Assembly: GCA_017882945.1 (NCBI GenBank)
Contig: JADGON010000033.1
Span: 1 to 16,137 of the forward strand
Origin: Acidimicrobiia bacterium
GTDB lineage: Bacteria > Actinomycetota > Acidimicrobiia > IMCC26256 > JAENVU01
Direction: 5' to 3'
Length of the DNA: 16,137 nucleotides
A program made the position numbers and the translations under genes. Under the pieces are notes generated by a model that did no database searches, was not told where the DNA came from, and saw nothing but the letters and a program-made list of their open reading frames with translations. Position 1 is the stretch's first letter, and the number at the start of each line of letters is the position of its first letter. This document shows positions 7,042 to 14,572 of this stretch, in pieces.

Positions 7042-8517
7042 CTACGCCGACAGGCTCGTCCAGAGGTGCATGAGGGCGTAGGAACGCCAGGGTCGCCACG
7101 CCTCCGCTCGAGCCGAGATCGCCCGTGCGCCCCCCGCTTCACCGAGCTGCTCCATCGCGTGACGTACGCCGAGGTCCGTCGGGAGGAACACGTCCGGGTC
7201 GCTGAGGGCTCGCAGCGCGACGTACGCGACCGTCCACGGTCCCACGCCGGCGAGACGCAGCAACCGCTCGCGCACCTCGGCGCGGTCGACGCCCGGATCC
7301 ACGACGAGCTCGCCCGAAGCAACCGCGGTGGCGACCCGCTGCACCGTCGCCGCGCGTGCCTTCGGCATCGGGAACGTCTCGGGTGCCGCCGCCGCGATGA
7401 CCGCGGCGGACGGGAACTGCATCGTGACGCCCCCGCTCGGGGAGGCGAGCCGAGTGCCGAGCGCGGCCGTGATTCGCCCGAGCACGGTCCGGGCGCCGGC
7501 CACGGAGACCTGTTGCCCGACGATGGCGCGGACCAGGAGCTCGAAGCCGTCGACGTGTCCCGGAACTCGCAGTCCGGGGCGCTTCCGGCCCAGGGGAGCG
7601 AGGAGAGGATCCCGATCGAGGAATGCGCCGACCGCGACCGGGTCCGCATCGAGATCCAGCAGGCCCCGGCACCGTTGCACCGCGGCCGGGAGATCCCGCA
7701 GGTCGTCGAGCTGGATCGAGCACGCGATGTGATCGGGGAGAGGCGTGAGGGCCACGGTGGCGGCCCCGAACGGCAGCTGCAAGGACCGCGAGTAGGTGGA
7801 GTCGTCGCAGGCTTCGATGCCCGTGACCACGCGCGCGCGAAGGAAGTCCAGCAGCGAACCGCCGTCGAGCGGGCTGCGGAAGGGCAGGCGCAGCGAGATC
7901 GTGCCGGCTGACGCGATCGCCGTTGGTGCCCGGATGCCGGAGCGGAGTGCCGTCGCGTCACTTCGCGTGCGGAGCTCGCTCGGCGTGAGTGCGAAGACCG
8001 CGCGGATCGTGTCGTTGAACTGCCGGATGCTGGCGAACCCGCTCGCGAACGCGATCTGGGCCATCGGGAGCGCGGTTGTCTCGATGAGGATCCGCGACGT
8101 CTGCGCGCGCTGGGCCCGCGCGAGCGCGATCGGTCCCGCTCCGACCTCGGCGACGAGCTGCCGGTGGAGGTGCCGCTCGCTGTAGTTCAGCTGGCGGGCG
8201 AGTCCGGCTACGCCGTCCCGGTCGACGACCCCGTCGGCGATCAGCCGCATCGCGCGCCCGACGAGATCGGCGCGCTGGTTCCATTCCGGCGATCCGGGCG
8301 TCGCATCCGGTCGGCACCGCTTGCAGGCGCGGAAGCCGGCTTGCTGGGCCGCGGCCGCCGTGGCGAAGAACCGCATGTTGGCCTGCTTCGGGAGCCGGGC
8401 CGGACAGCTGGGCCGGCAGTAGATGCCCGTGCTCGTGACCGCACCGAAGAACCAGCCGTCGAAGCGGGGGTCCCGGCTCTGCACCGCCCGGTAACAACGC
8501 TCCGCGTCTTCGAACAT
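7042..8517 (-). CDS. alkA: Ada-AlkA fusion: methylation-sensing regulator fused to 3-methyladenine DNA glycosylase
   Basis: This 491-residue protein joins three modules. Residues 1-75 are the Ada zinc domain with all four metal-binding cysteines (C34, C38, C65, C68; GIYCRPSC and ACKRC), where methyl phosphotriester damage can be accepted. Residues about 85-185 are an AraC-type helix-turn-helix. Residues about 195-491 are AlkA: an N-terminal beta domain, then an HhH-GPD fold with LAGVGPWTVAY and the catalytic Asp in LPTDLG (D448). The end, RPWRSYALMHLW, is AlkA-like. The Ada O6-methylguanine transferase domain is absent. This architecture is known in actinobacteria. ATG 8517 gives the usual Ada N-terminus (MFEDAERCYRAV); ATG 8544 is an upstream alternative. 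An AraC regulator gene lies 55 bases upstream on the same strand. Confidence 0.92.
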   Translation of the reverse strand: MFEDAERCYRAVQSRDPRFDGWFFGAVTSTGIYCRPSCPARLPKQANMRFFATAAAAQQAGFRACKRCRPDATPGSPEWNQRADLVGRAMRLIADGVVDRDGVAGLARQLNYSERHLHRQLVAEVGAGPIALARAQRAQTSRILIETTALPMAQIAFASGFASIRQFNDTIRAVFALTPSELRTRSDATALRSGIRAPTAIASAGTISLRLPFRSPLDGGSLLDFLRARVVTGIEACDDSTYSRSLQLPFGAATVALTPLPDHIACSIQLDDLRDLPAAVQRCRGLLDLDADPVAVGAFLDRDPLLAPLGRKRPGLRVPGHVDGFELLVRAIVGQQVSVAGARTVLGRITAALGTRLASPSGGVTMQFPSAAVIAAAAPETFPMPKARAATVQRVATAVASGELVVDPGVDRAEVRERLLRLAGVGPWTVAYVALRALSDPDVFLPTDLGVRHAMEQLGEAGGARAISARAEAWRPWRSYALMHLWTSLSA

Positions 8518-8572
8518 GCATCGAGCGTGACAGGTCTCCACCATTGCGGCTAGCGGGTTTCGGACGGAGGGG

Positions 8573-9346
8573 TCAGGCGGTCGAGCTGAAGTACGCGCGG
8601 GGGGTCACGCCAAAGGCGCGGCGGAACGCTGCGATGAACGCGCTTGGATTCGCGTATCCGACTCGGGGCGCGACGGCGGCGAGCGCATGACCATCGGCGA
8701 GCAGGGGAAGAGCCGCGACCAGCCGCACCTGCGTGCGCCAATCCGTGAAGCTCAGGCCGGTCTCGCGGGCGAAGAGCCGGCTCAAGGTGCGCTCGCTCGC
8801 GCCCGCGACGCGGCCCCATTCGGCGAGCGTGCGGGCATCCGCGGGCGCCGTGATCAGCGCGTCCGCGACGAAGCGAGCGCGCGTGTCGGTGGGAGAGGGT
8901 GTGTGCAGGGGAGCGACCGCGACGGGTTCGAGGAGGTCGAAGACCAGAGCCTCGGCGCGGCGGCGCGCGCCCGCCGGGACGGTCGGATCGGTCAAGTGGA
9001 CGATGAGCTCGGCGAGCAGCGGCGAGACCGAGACGACCGTCGGTGTGGTCCACGCGACCGGGCTCGATTCCGGCCTGAAGTAGAGGCTGTACATCTTGGC
9101 GGCGATCGCGACATCGACGGTGTGCGGAAGCCCAGCCGGGATCCAGAGCGCGCGTGAGCGCGGGAGCACCCAGGTGCTCGCCTCGGTGCCCATGGTGAGC
9201 GCGCCACTTGACGCCCACGCCAGTTGGTGCTCGTCGTGCTGGTGGCGAGGGAATCCCCGACCGGGACCGAGTGGGAACGGACCGACCGCGATCGCCTCGC
9301 CCGGACCTGGTGTCGCGGTCGTCGGGGCGTGGCGGCTCAGCGACAT
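8573..9346 (-). CDS. AraC-family transcriptional regulator with N-terminal cupin domain
   Basis: The N-terminal half of this 257-residue regulator is a cupin-like sensor (histidine-rich RHQHDEHQLAWASSG at 34-48; IPAGLPH at 69-75). The C-terminal half has the two AraC helix-turn-helix motifs (about 172-193, TLAEWGRVAGASERTLSRLF; about 221-245, ending with FRRAFGVTPRAYF). The final consensus VGYANPSAFIAAFRRAFG is intact. The start is ATG 9346, with a TATCCT box 8 bases upstream. It lies upstream of the Ada-AlkA gene on the same strand (55-base gap) and diverges from a methyltransferase gene across 54 bases, so it may control either or both. The ligand is unknown. Confidence 0.92.
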   Translation of the reverse strand: MSLSRHAPTTATPGPGEAIAVGPFPLGPGRGFPRHQHDEHQLAWASSGALTMGTEASTWVLPRSRALWIPAGLPHTVDVAIAAKMYSLYFRPESSPVAWTTPTVVSVSPLLAELIVHLTDPTVPAGARRRAEALVFDLLEPVAVAPLHTPSPTDTRARFVADALITAPADARTLAEWGRVAGASERTLSRLFARETGLSFTDWRTQVRLVAALPLLADGHALAAVAPRVGYANPSAFIAAFRRAFGVTPRAYFSSTA

Positions 9347-9354
9347 AGATTGTC

Positions 9355-9360
9355 AGGATA
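9355..9360 (-). promoter_or_regulatory. Predicted -10 box of the AraC-family gene
   Basis: TATCCT (9360-9355) lies 8 bases before ATG 9346, with no ribosome binding site between, so the transcript would be leaderless or nearly so. Confidence 0.4.
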
Positions 9361-9365
9361 CGCTC

Positions 9366-9400
9366 TCGACGCCACGACCGCTTGCCCCTACGGTCGTCGC
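9366..9400 (+). promoter_or_regulatory. Predicted leaderless promoter of the methyltransferase gene
   Basis: TCGACG (9366-9371), 17 bases, then TACGGT (9389-9394), and 6 bases later the ATG at 9401. There is no ribosome binding site in the 6-base gap, so a leaderless message is expected. Confidence 0.55.
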
Positions 9401-9964
9401 ATGAACGAGACCCACCTGGAGCTGTGCGCCAGTGACGAGTGGCGCGAGATCGTGACGGAGCGGATCCTGCCCTGGGCCCTCCGCGACGTGGCGCTTGGCC
9501 CGGACGTGATCGAGGTCGGTCCCGGACCTGGCATCACCACCGATGCGCTCCGCACCGCGGTCGCGCGGCTCACCGCGGTCGAGCTCGATCCGGATCTCGC
9601 CGGCGCACTGTCGGACCGGATGCACGGTACGAACGTCGAGGTGCTGCACGCGGACGCCACGGCCTTGCCGCTCGAGGACGACCGGTACAGCGGCGCGGTC
9701 TCGTTCACGATGCTGCACCACGTGCCGACGGCGGAGCTCCAGGACCGCCTCCTCGCGGAGCTGGCGCGGGTCCTCGCACCGCAGGGGGTCCTCGTGCTCT
9801 CGGACAGCGTCGCCAGCGACGATCTCGCGGCCCTCCACCACGACGACGTCTACAACCCGATCGATCCCTCGACGCTCCCTGCCCGACTGGCGCGTGCAGG
9901 GTTCACCGCGGTCGACGTTCGGGCCAACGAGTTCGGCTTCGTCGCCCACGCGATCAAGCCCTGA
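9401..9964 (+). CDS. Class I SAM-dependent methyltransferase
   Basis: This 187-residue methyltransferase has motif I IEVGPGPGI (37-45), motif II with an acidic residue in AVELD (E61), an adenine-contacting HADATALP (83-90) and a post-motif FTMLHHV (102-108). It ends with the VRANEFGFVAHAIKP strand common in small generic methyltransferases. No extra domain hints at the acceptor. The ATG at 9401 is chosen because of the TACGGT box 6 bases upstream; the frame is open further left but that part overlaps the divergent promoter and AraC gene. It diverges from the AraC-family regulator and converges with yaaA (21 bases). Confidence 0.88.
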   Translation: MNETHLELCASDEWREIVTERILPWALRDVALGPDVIEVGPGPGITTDALRTAVARLTAVELDPDLAGALSDRMHGTNVEVLHADATALPLEDDRYSGAVSFTMLHHVPTAELQDRLLAELARVLAPQGVLVLSDSVASDDLAALHHDDVYNPIDPSTLPARLARAGFTAVDVRANEFGFVAHAIKP

Positions 9965-9985
9965 CCGCCGTCGAGGGCTGGCCCG

Positions 9986-10762
9986 TCACGCCGTGGATGC
10001 AGCCGTGGGAACCGGCCGCGCCTTCCCGTTGACGGGCTCTCGGCGATCGGCGACGAGCGCGACAACCGTGCGGTGCGGCTCGGTCACGGTGAGCTCCGGT
10101 CGGTAGACGTACCCCTCGGGGTGCGTGAACGCCGCGAGCCCGTCGGGGTCCGTGAGGCGGGTCTCGACGAGGTGGCGGACGAGCGCGCCCTTCAAGAGCT
10201 TGCTCCAATGGCTGACCGTGACGAGCGAGCCCCGGCCGGTGTCGTCGAGGAATCGGACCGCGATCCGTTGCGCCGGCGCGTCCGACACCGGCCACGCGGC
10301 CACATGCTCGTTGGGGAGGAGGTCCCAGACGACGCGGCCGTCGACGTGGGGATCGAGCACCGCCGCCACGCGCGGACGCCACCACGCGGCGAGGCGACCG
10401 CCACCGGGGCCCCTGGCCGTCATCTTGAGCTTGTAGAACGGGATGGGATCGGTGGGTGCAACGAGCCCCCAGAGTCCCGAGAACGTGATGACGGAGGTAT
10501 CGATCCGTCGGCGCATGCGGCGATCGAGCCGGCGGTACCCGAGCGCGCCGTAGAGCACGCCGGTGTAACGGTCGATGGCCGCCATGGTCGGCGCCTCCAC
10601 CAGCCGTCGCCGATCACGACCCAGCGCCGCCCTGATGACCTGATGCCGCGCGGCGTCGAGATCGAAGCGCATGCTCGCGTCGGCCCACCTGGGCCCGTTC
10701 CCACCGACGGCCTTGCCTTCTGATGGCGGCACCAGCAGCACCGGCGGGCGGCCCGAGACCAT
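9986..10762 (-). CDS. yaaA: YaaA family (DUF328/UPF0246) peroxide stress protein
   Basis: This 258-residue protein carries the conserved YaaA blocks in order: VPPSEGK (11-17), YTGVLYGAL (66-74), SGLWGLVAPTDPIP (95-108) with FYKLKM (109-114), LLPNEH (148-153) and SHWSKLLKG (184-192). In Escherichia coli, YaaA limits free iron and damage during hydrogen peroxide stress, and the fold is DNA-binding; the role here is inferred from that. The start is ATG 10762, with TAGTGT 6 bases upstream, so it is probably leaderless. It follows the TetR-family gene (stop at 10790) on the same strand by 27 bases but seems to have its own promoter. Confidence 0.9.
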   Translation of the reverse strand: MVSGRPPVLLVPPSEGKAVGGNGPRWADASMRFDLDAARHQVIRAALGRDRRRLVEAPTMAAIDRYTGVLYGALGYRRLDRRMRRRIDTSVITFSGLWGLVAPTDPIPFYKLKMTARGPGGGRLAAWWRPRVAAVLDPHVDGRVVWDLLPNEHVAAWPVSDAPAQRIAVRFLDDTGRGSLVTVSHWSKLLKGALVRHLVETRLTDPDGLAAFTHPEGYVYRPELTVTEPHRTVVALVADRREPVNGKARPVPTAASTA

Positions 10763-10768
10763 CGGCGG

Positions 10769-10774
10769 ACACTA
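10769..10774 (-). promoter_or_regulatory. Predicted -10 box of yaaA, leaderless
   Basis: TAGTGT (10774-10769) stands exactly 6 bases before ATG 10762, in the short gap after the TetR-family gene. No ribosome binding site is visible and no clear -35 box is seen. Confidence 0.5.
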
Positions 10775-10789
10775 CGAGACGGGGTCGCG

Positions 10790-11500
10790 TCAGATGCTCT
10801 CGAGGTCGAATTCGGTCACGGTGGTCTTCGGGGTGAGGATGTTGAGGCCGAGCTCCATCAGGAAGGGGCGCGTGCTCTCCGGGTCGGTGGACCACTCCGG
10901 TCGGGCGCTCCTCAGGATCCGGCCGGCGCGACGAACCGTGATCCATTGCAGGGTGCGAAGGACGATGACGTTGCGGGCGATGACGACGACCGGTGGCAGG
11001 TCCGGGAACGTCGCGGTTGCCGAACGACGCCAGGTTCTCGCGAGCGGATGATCGCTCGCGAGGAAGCGCTCCACCGATTCCGGGTCGTCCGCGTCGATCT
11101 CCGCCCAGACGCGTATGAGCAGGCACCCGCGTTCCGTGGCCAGCATCCCGTTCGCGGCGCCGACCGCGGCCGCGACCCACTCGGTCGGGGTGGGCCGTGG
11201 GATCCGTTCGGCCAGGGCGACCTGCCGCTGGATGATCGCGGACTGCTCGCGGTTCACCTCACGCAGGAGGTCGGCCACCAGCTCGGCTTTCGAACCGAAG
11301 TAGTAGGTGATGGCCGAGGGGTTGCGCTGAGCGGCGGCGACGATCTCGCGGGTCGAGGTCGCGTGCACTCCCTGATGCCCGAACCGGTCGAGTGCGGCCT
11401 CACGCAGGCGCGTACGGGCATCGACTGCGGCGTCGTCGGTCTTGGGCGCGCGCTGTTCGTTCAACACCGGGAGGGTACCGGTCCTGTCACCATCCGACAC
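10790..11500 (-). CDS. TetR/AcrR-family transcriptional regulator
   Basis: This regulator of up to 236 residues has an N-terminal TetR domain at about 28-80: ARTRLREAALDRFG, then ATSTREIVAAAQRN (47-60) and AITYYFGSKAELVADLL (63-79). The helical C-terminal domain has no recognisable ligand signature. The start is ambiguous. GTG 11500 has a weak GGATGG upstream. GTG 11467 and TTG 11464 lie 4 and 7 bases after a TACCCT hexamer (11477-11472) and would give a leaderless product about 11 residues shorter without touching the DNA-binding domain. It lies upstream of yaaA on the same strand. A perfect inverted repeat at 11501-11511 may be its own operator. Confidence 0.9.
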   Translation of the reverse strand: MSDGDRTGTLPVLNEQRAPKTDDAAVDARTRLREAALDRFGHQGVHATSTREIVAAAQRNPSAITYYFGSKAELVADLLREVNREQSAIIQRQVALAERIPRPTPTEWVAAAVGAANGMLATERGCLLIRVWAEIDADDPESVERFLASDHPLARTWRRSATATFPDLPPVVVIARNVIVLRTLQWITVRRAGRILRSARPEWSTDPESTRPFLMELGLNILTPKTTVTEFDLESI

Positions 11501-11511
11501 GATGGACCATC
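11472..11511 (-). promoter_or_regulatory. Putative promoter and operator of the second TetR-family gene
   Basis: GATGG-A-CCATC (11501-11511) is a perfect odd-centred inverted repeat. TACCCT (11477-11472) matches the -10 pattern used elsewhere in the window. The palindrome lies just upstream of where the -35 would fall, a usual place for autoregulation. Reading 11501-11606 otherwise, I see nothing coding. Confidence 0.35.
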
Positions 11512-11606
11512 CAGCGTTCGCGCCGGGCTTCGATCCGAATGCGGACCCGAACGCCTTCGTCGAGCGTCGGCGCGTTCCTTCGGCGCTGAGGCCGACCTCG
11601 GCGGGC

Positions 11607-11993
11607 TCAGCAGCCCGAGTCTCCGAGGCGGGTCAGGAAGGTGCCCGCGCCGATTACGAGCGCACCGCGATGGCGTGCGCCGTCGGCGAGGTTGCGATCG
11701 GAGGTCACCACCTCGACCGGTCCGTCGAACCCCACGTCGAGCAGCTCGAGGATCCGGTCGTCCGCCGCGTCACGACCGCGGCGGGTCGCGTAGTGGACGA
11801 CCACCCCGTCGTGGTCGCCCTCGTCCAGGTCGGGCTGGGCAACGTCGAACACGACATGGAGCGGCGCGCCGGTCGCCACGACGAAGCAGTGCAGTCGCGC
11901 CACGAGCCGGCGCACCGCGCCCGGCCGGTCGCGCCACCACCCGTCGGGGACGGATCCGATGACGTTGTTGCCGTCGACCAGCAGGACCGTCAC
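11607..11993 (-). CDS. Small NYN-domain protein, putative RNase (YacP-like)
   Basis: This 128-residue protein is a single PIN-like NYN domain. It has VDGNNVIG at 6-13 (D7), an acidic cluster GRDAADDR at 73-80, VVTSDR at 95-100 (D99) and a final ALVIGAGTFLTRL. The spaced acidic residues fit a metal-dependent ribonuclease site; activity is inferred from the family. GTG 11993 overlaps the engB stop as GTGA, so the two are coupled. This gives a likely context in ribosome assembly or RNA processing. Its length is short for the family, with no partner domain. Confidence 0.8.
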   Translation of the reverse strand: MTVLLVDGNNVIGSVPDGWWRDRPGAVRRLVARLHCFVVATGAPLHVVFDVAQPDLDEGDHDGVVVHYATRRGRDAADDRILELLDVGFDGPVEVVTSDRNLADGARHRGALVIGAGTFLTRLGDSGC

Positions 11994-12574
11994 GCGAGCC
12001 AGAGACGCACGAGCTCACGCAACCGGGGAATGCCGGTGTCCTTCGCCGCGCTGACCCACACCACGTCCGCGGGTTCGAGCATGCAGGCGGTTGCGAGCTC
12101 GCGCTTGCGCTTGTCCCGCTGGGACGACTTCACCTTGTCGAGCTTCGTGGCGATCACGGAATGGGGCAGCGTGTTCGCTCGCAGCCAGTCGAGCATCTGG
12201 AGATCGGACTTCGTCGGTCCGATCTCGCCGTCGACCAGCAGCAGGATCATCTCGAGCCGCTCCCGTTCGAGCAGGTACCGCTCGATCATCGGCTGCCACG
12301 ACGCACGCGTGGTCTTCGACACGTTGGCGTAGCCGTACCCCGGGCAGTCGACCACGGTCGCGTCGGTCCGTTGGAGCCGGAAGCAGTTGAGGAGCTGGGT
12401 CCGACCGGGAGTGTTGGAGACGAGGGCCAGCTTCTTGCGCCCGGCGATCGCGTTGAGCAGGGACGACTTGCCGACGTTCGAGCGCCCGACGAACGCGATC
12501 TCGGCTCGAGTCGGGGGCAGCTGGCCGACTTCGGGAGCAGAGAGGATGAACTCCAGCTGCAGCGGTCTGCTCAT
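11990..12574 (-). CDS. engB: Ribosome biogenesis GTP-binding protein EngB (YsxC/YihA)
   Basis: EngB is a GTPase needed for 50S subunit assembly. The 194-residue protein has all motifs: G1 GRSNVGKS (30-37), G2 Thr in TPGRTQ (55-60), G3 DCPG (76-79), G4 TKLD (143-146) and G5 SAA (175-177). The EngB-typical GYGYA follows G3. The start ATG 12574 gives the usual short N-terminus; an open frame extends to 12619 but lies in the divergent promoter region. No strong ribosome binding site is visible. Its stop overlaps the start of the NYN-domain gene. It is divergent from the secreted GH18 gene, 73 bases away. Confidence 0.94.
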   Translation of the reverse strand: MSRPLQLEFILSAPEVGQLPPTRAEIAFVGRSNVGKSSLLNAIAGRKKLALVSNTPGRTQLLNCFRLQRTDATVVDCPGYGYANVSKTTRASWQPMIERYLLERERLEMILLLVDGEIGPTKSDLQMLDWLRANTLPHSVIATKLDKVKSSQRDKRKRELATACMLEPADVVWVSAAKDTGIPRLRELVRLWLA

Positions 12575-12602
12575 GGTGGGCTCATTCTCGCCCAGCGCGG
12601 CG

Positions 12603-12642
12603 TAGTGTCCCCGAAGCACACTCCGGATCGTCGAGGGGGAGG
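12603..12642 (+). promoter_or_regulatory. Predicted -10 box and strong ribosome binding site of the GH18 gene
   Basis: TAGTGT (12603-12608) is a likely -10 box. GGGGGAGG (12635-12642) stands 5 bases before ATG 12648 and sets the start. Unlike several neighbours, this gene therefore has a conventional leader of about 33 bases. Confidence 0.5.
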
Positions 12643-12647
12643 GGGCG

Positions 12648-13628
12648 ATGACAGCTCGCCACGTGCTCGTGACGGTGCTCGCGACCGCACTGGGATGCGC
12701 AGGGGTCGCGCTCGGACCGGCGAGCGCGGGCGCCGCGCCGTCGCCGGTCGGTCGATCCGCACCCTACGAGTACCTCGGGTGGGGGAGCCCGCAGCCGCCG
12801 ACCGCGGTCATGGCCACGACGGGGATCCGGACCTTCACGCTCGCGTTCATGTTGTCCAAGAAGACCTGTGACCCGGCCTGGGACGGGAGCCGGCCGCTGA
12901 CCGGCGGCGCCGACCAGGCGGCGATCACCGGCATCCGCGCGGCCGGCGGTGACGTCGTCGTCTCCTTCGGAGGTTGGAGCGGTCGCAAGCTCGGACAGAA
13001 GTGCACGAGCGTGACCGCACTCGCCGGCGCCTACCAGAAGGTGATCAACGCCTACGCGCTGCGGGCGATCGACATCGACATCGAGCACAGCGAGATGGCC
13101 GCCAAGACGGTGCGGAACCGCGTGATCGCAGCCCTCGCGGCGGTGCAGCGAGCCGATCCGACGCTCGAGACCTACGTAACCTTCGGAACGACACCCAGCG
13201 GTCCGGACGCGCGCGGCAAGCAGATGATCGCGTACGCAGCGTCCATCGGCTTCCTGCCGACCGGGTGGACCGTCATGCCGTTCGACTTCGGTGCGCCGGC
13301 CACGGACATAGGACACGCCTCGATCACCGCGCTGCAGGCTCTGGCACTGAACCTGCGCACGGCGTACGGCGCGACGGACGCGGTCGCGTATCAACACTCG
13401 GGCGTCTCGTCCATGAACGGGCGTACCGACGACGGGGAGACGGTGACGCTCGCGGACTTCCAGACGATCCTCGCATTCGCCCAGCAGCACCATCTCGCCC
13501 GGTTCACGTTCTGGTCGATCAACCGTGACCGGCCATGCGCGATCCTGAACACGCTCTCGGACGCGTGTAGCGGAGTCACTCAGACCCCGTACGCGTTCAC
13601 CAGCGTCATCTCGCAGTACCAGGGCTGA
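12648..13628 (+). CDS. Secreted glycoside hydrolase family 18 (chitinase-like) protein
   Basis: A clear signal peptide (MTARHVLVTVLATALGCAGV, cleavage near AGA at 27-30) is followed by one GH18 TIM barrel; the total is 326 residues. Landmarks are LGWG (43-46), the SFGGW strand-3 motif (106-110), the catalytic DIDIE (142-146, acid/base E146), MPFDF (210-214) and FTFWSINRD (287-294) with the conserved C-terminal Trp (W289). In the usual DxxDxDxE motif the first Asp is Arg (139). Related Streptomyces chitinases, as I recall them, also lack it. Four cysteines (C74, C119, C297, C308) may pair outside the cell. No carbohydrate-binding module is present. It probably cleaves chitin or another GlcNAc polymer. 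It converges with the PhyH-like gene (12-base gap). Confidence 0.9.
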   Translation: MTARHVLVTVLATALGCAGVALGPASAGAAPSPVGRSAPYEYLGWGSPQPPTAVMATTGIRTFTLAFMLSKKTCDPAWDGSRPLTGGADQAAITGIRAAGGDVVVSFGGWSGRKLGQKCTSVTALAGAYQKVINAYALRAIDIDIEHSEMAAKTVRNRVIAALAAVQRADPTLETYVTFGTTPSGPDARGKQMIAYAASIGFLPTGWTVMPFDFGAPATDIGHASITALQALALNLRTAYGATDAVAYQHSGVSSMNGRTDDGETVTLADFQTILAFAQQHHLARFTFWSINRDRPCAILNTLSDACSGVTQTPYAFTSVISQYQG

Positions 13629-13640
13629 GTCCCGCGCGCG

Positions 13641-14513
13641 CTACGACGGGGGAGCTTCACGCTGCTGAGCGGCGAAGATCGGCCGGTACGGGCCCGACGG
13701 CGGCACCAGGCACGGCCGTGGATCGTGGCGTGCCCATCGCGCCGGCTCGCCCCGGATCAGCGCTTCACCGTGCGGCGACCGCTTGACCAGGTCCGTATAC
13801 GAGAACGCGTCGGCCGCCACGTAGGTCTGCAACAGGAGCGGACGCGCCCGATCCGAGGCGTTCGGTGCCGATCCGTGGACCGTGCGGCAGCTGTGCACCG
13901 TGACCGTGCCCGCATCACCGACGGGGAACTCCGCGCGATCGATCCCGGCACGGGCCATGTCGGGCTCCGAGAGCGCACCCACCCAGACGTCGCCGTCGTA
14001 CAGGTCGAACAACGGGCCGGCATGGCTGCCCGGTACGAAGCCGACCTCACCCATGCCGGGCTCGACGTCCTCGAGGAACACGCCGATCGTGAGCAGGTCG
14101 TAGTTCGTATGGGGCCAGAACTGGATGTCCTGGTGCCACTTCACCTCTTCGCCCCCGCGCGCCGCCTTGAAGTTCAGCTTCGAGTGGTGGAACTTCAGGT
14201 CCGGGCCGAGCAGGTCGACCGCCAGGTCGACAAGCACCGACTGGGAGGCGAACTCCCAGTACGCCTCGTGCAGGTCCGTCGGAGAGCTGAGGCGACGGAG
14301 GCGGGGCTCGTCCGCGGAGTGCCCGACGTCCAGATCGAAGATCACGTTCGACTCAGTGAGCGTGCGGCTCCGATCGACGAACTCGTCGGTGACGGCACGC
14401 AGCCGGGTCAACCAGGTCTCATCCACGAGACCCGGCACCGCGAGCCAGCCCTGGTCGCGGTAGTGCGCGCGCTGATCCTCGGTCAGCACGAGGAGAGGGT
14501 TCCGGGCGGCCAC
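13641..14513 (-). CDS. Phytanoyl-CoA dioxygenase (PhyH) family Fe(II)/2-oxoglutarate oxygenase
   Basis: This 290-residue protein has the facial-triad ligands H127 and D129 (KWHQDIQFW, 125-133) and H213 (VHGSAPN), with an Arg shortly after (R222/R224) to bind 2-oxoglutarate. Further family features are FVPGSHAGPLFD (159-170) and an N-terminal helix with HYRDQGWLAVPGLV (17-30). PhyH-family enzymes hydroxylate varied small molecules; the substrate here is unknown. The start GTG 14513 is supported by TAGCCT exactly 6 bases upstream, so it is probably leaderless. It diverges from the DUF3291 gene across 65 bases. Confidence 0.9.
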   Translation of the reverse strand: MAARNPLLVLTEDQRAHYRDQGWLAVPGLVDETWLTRLRAVTDEFVDRSRTLTESNVIFDLDVGHSADEPRLRRLSSPTDLHEAYWEFASQSVLVDLAVDLLGPDLKFHHSKLNFKAARGGEEVKWHQDIQFWPHTNYDLLTIGVFLEDVEPGMGEVGFVPGSHAGPLFDLYDGDVWVGALSEPDMARAGIDRAEFPVGDAGTVTVHSCRTVHGSAPNASDRARPLLLQTYVAADAFSYTDLVKRSPHGEALIRGEPARWARHDPRPCLVPPSGPYRPIFAAQQREAPPS

Positions 14514-14519
14514 GACACG

Positions 14520-14525
14520 AGGCTA
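14520..14525 (-). promoter_or_regulatory. Predicted -10 box of the PhyH-like gene, leaderless
   Basis: TAGCCT (14525-14520) stands 6 bases before GTG 14513. No ribosome binding site lies between. Confidence 0.5.
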
Positions 14526-14566
14526 GGGGGCGCGCCCGGGTGAGCCACTCCGCGCCACCGGTTCGA

Positions 14567-14572
14567 TAACCT
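14567..14572 (+). promoter_or_regulatory. Predicted -10 box of the DUF3291 gene, leaderless
   Basis: TAACCT (14567-14572) stands 6 bases before GTG 14579. The two divergent -10 boxes are 41 bases apart, with the palindrome GGGCGCGCCC (14528-14537) between them. Confidence 0.5.

Noticed and set aside
12582..13493. Minus-strand open frame of about 300 codons opposite the GH18 gene
   Set aside because: It is antisense to a secreted protein with signal peptide and catalytic motif; the translation is Arg-rich without domain signals.
13725..14543. Plus-strand open frame opposite the PhyH-like gene
   Set aside because: The minus strand carries the complete metal-binding motif, and no family features appear on the plus strand.
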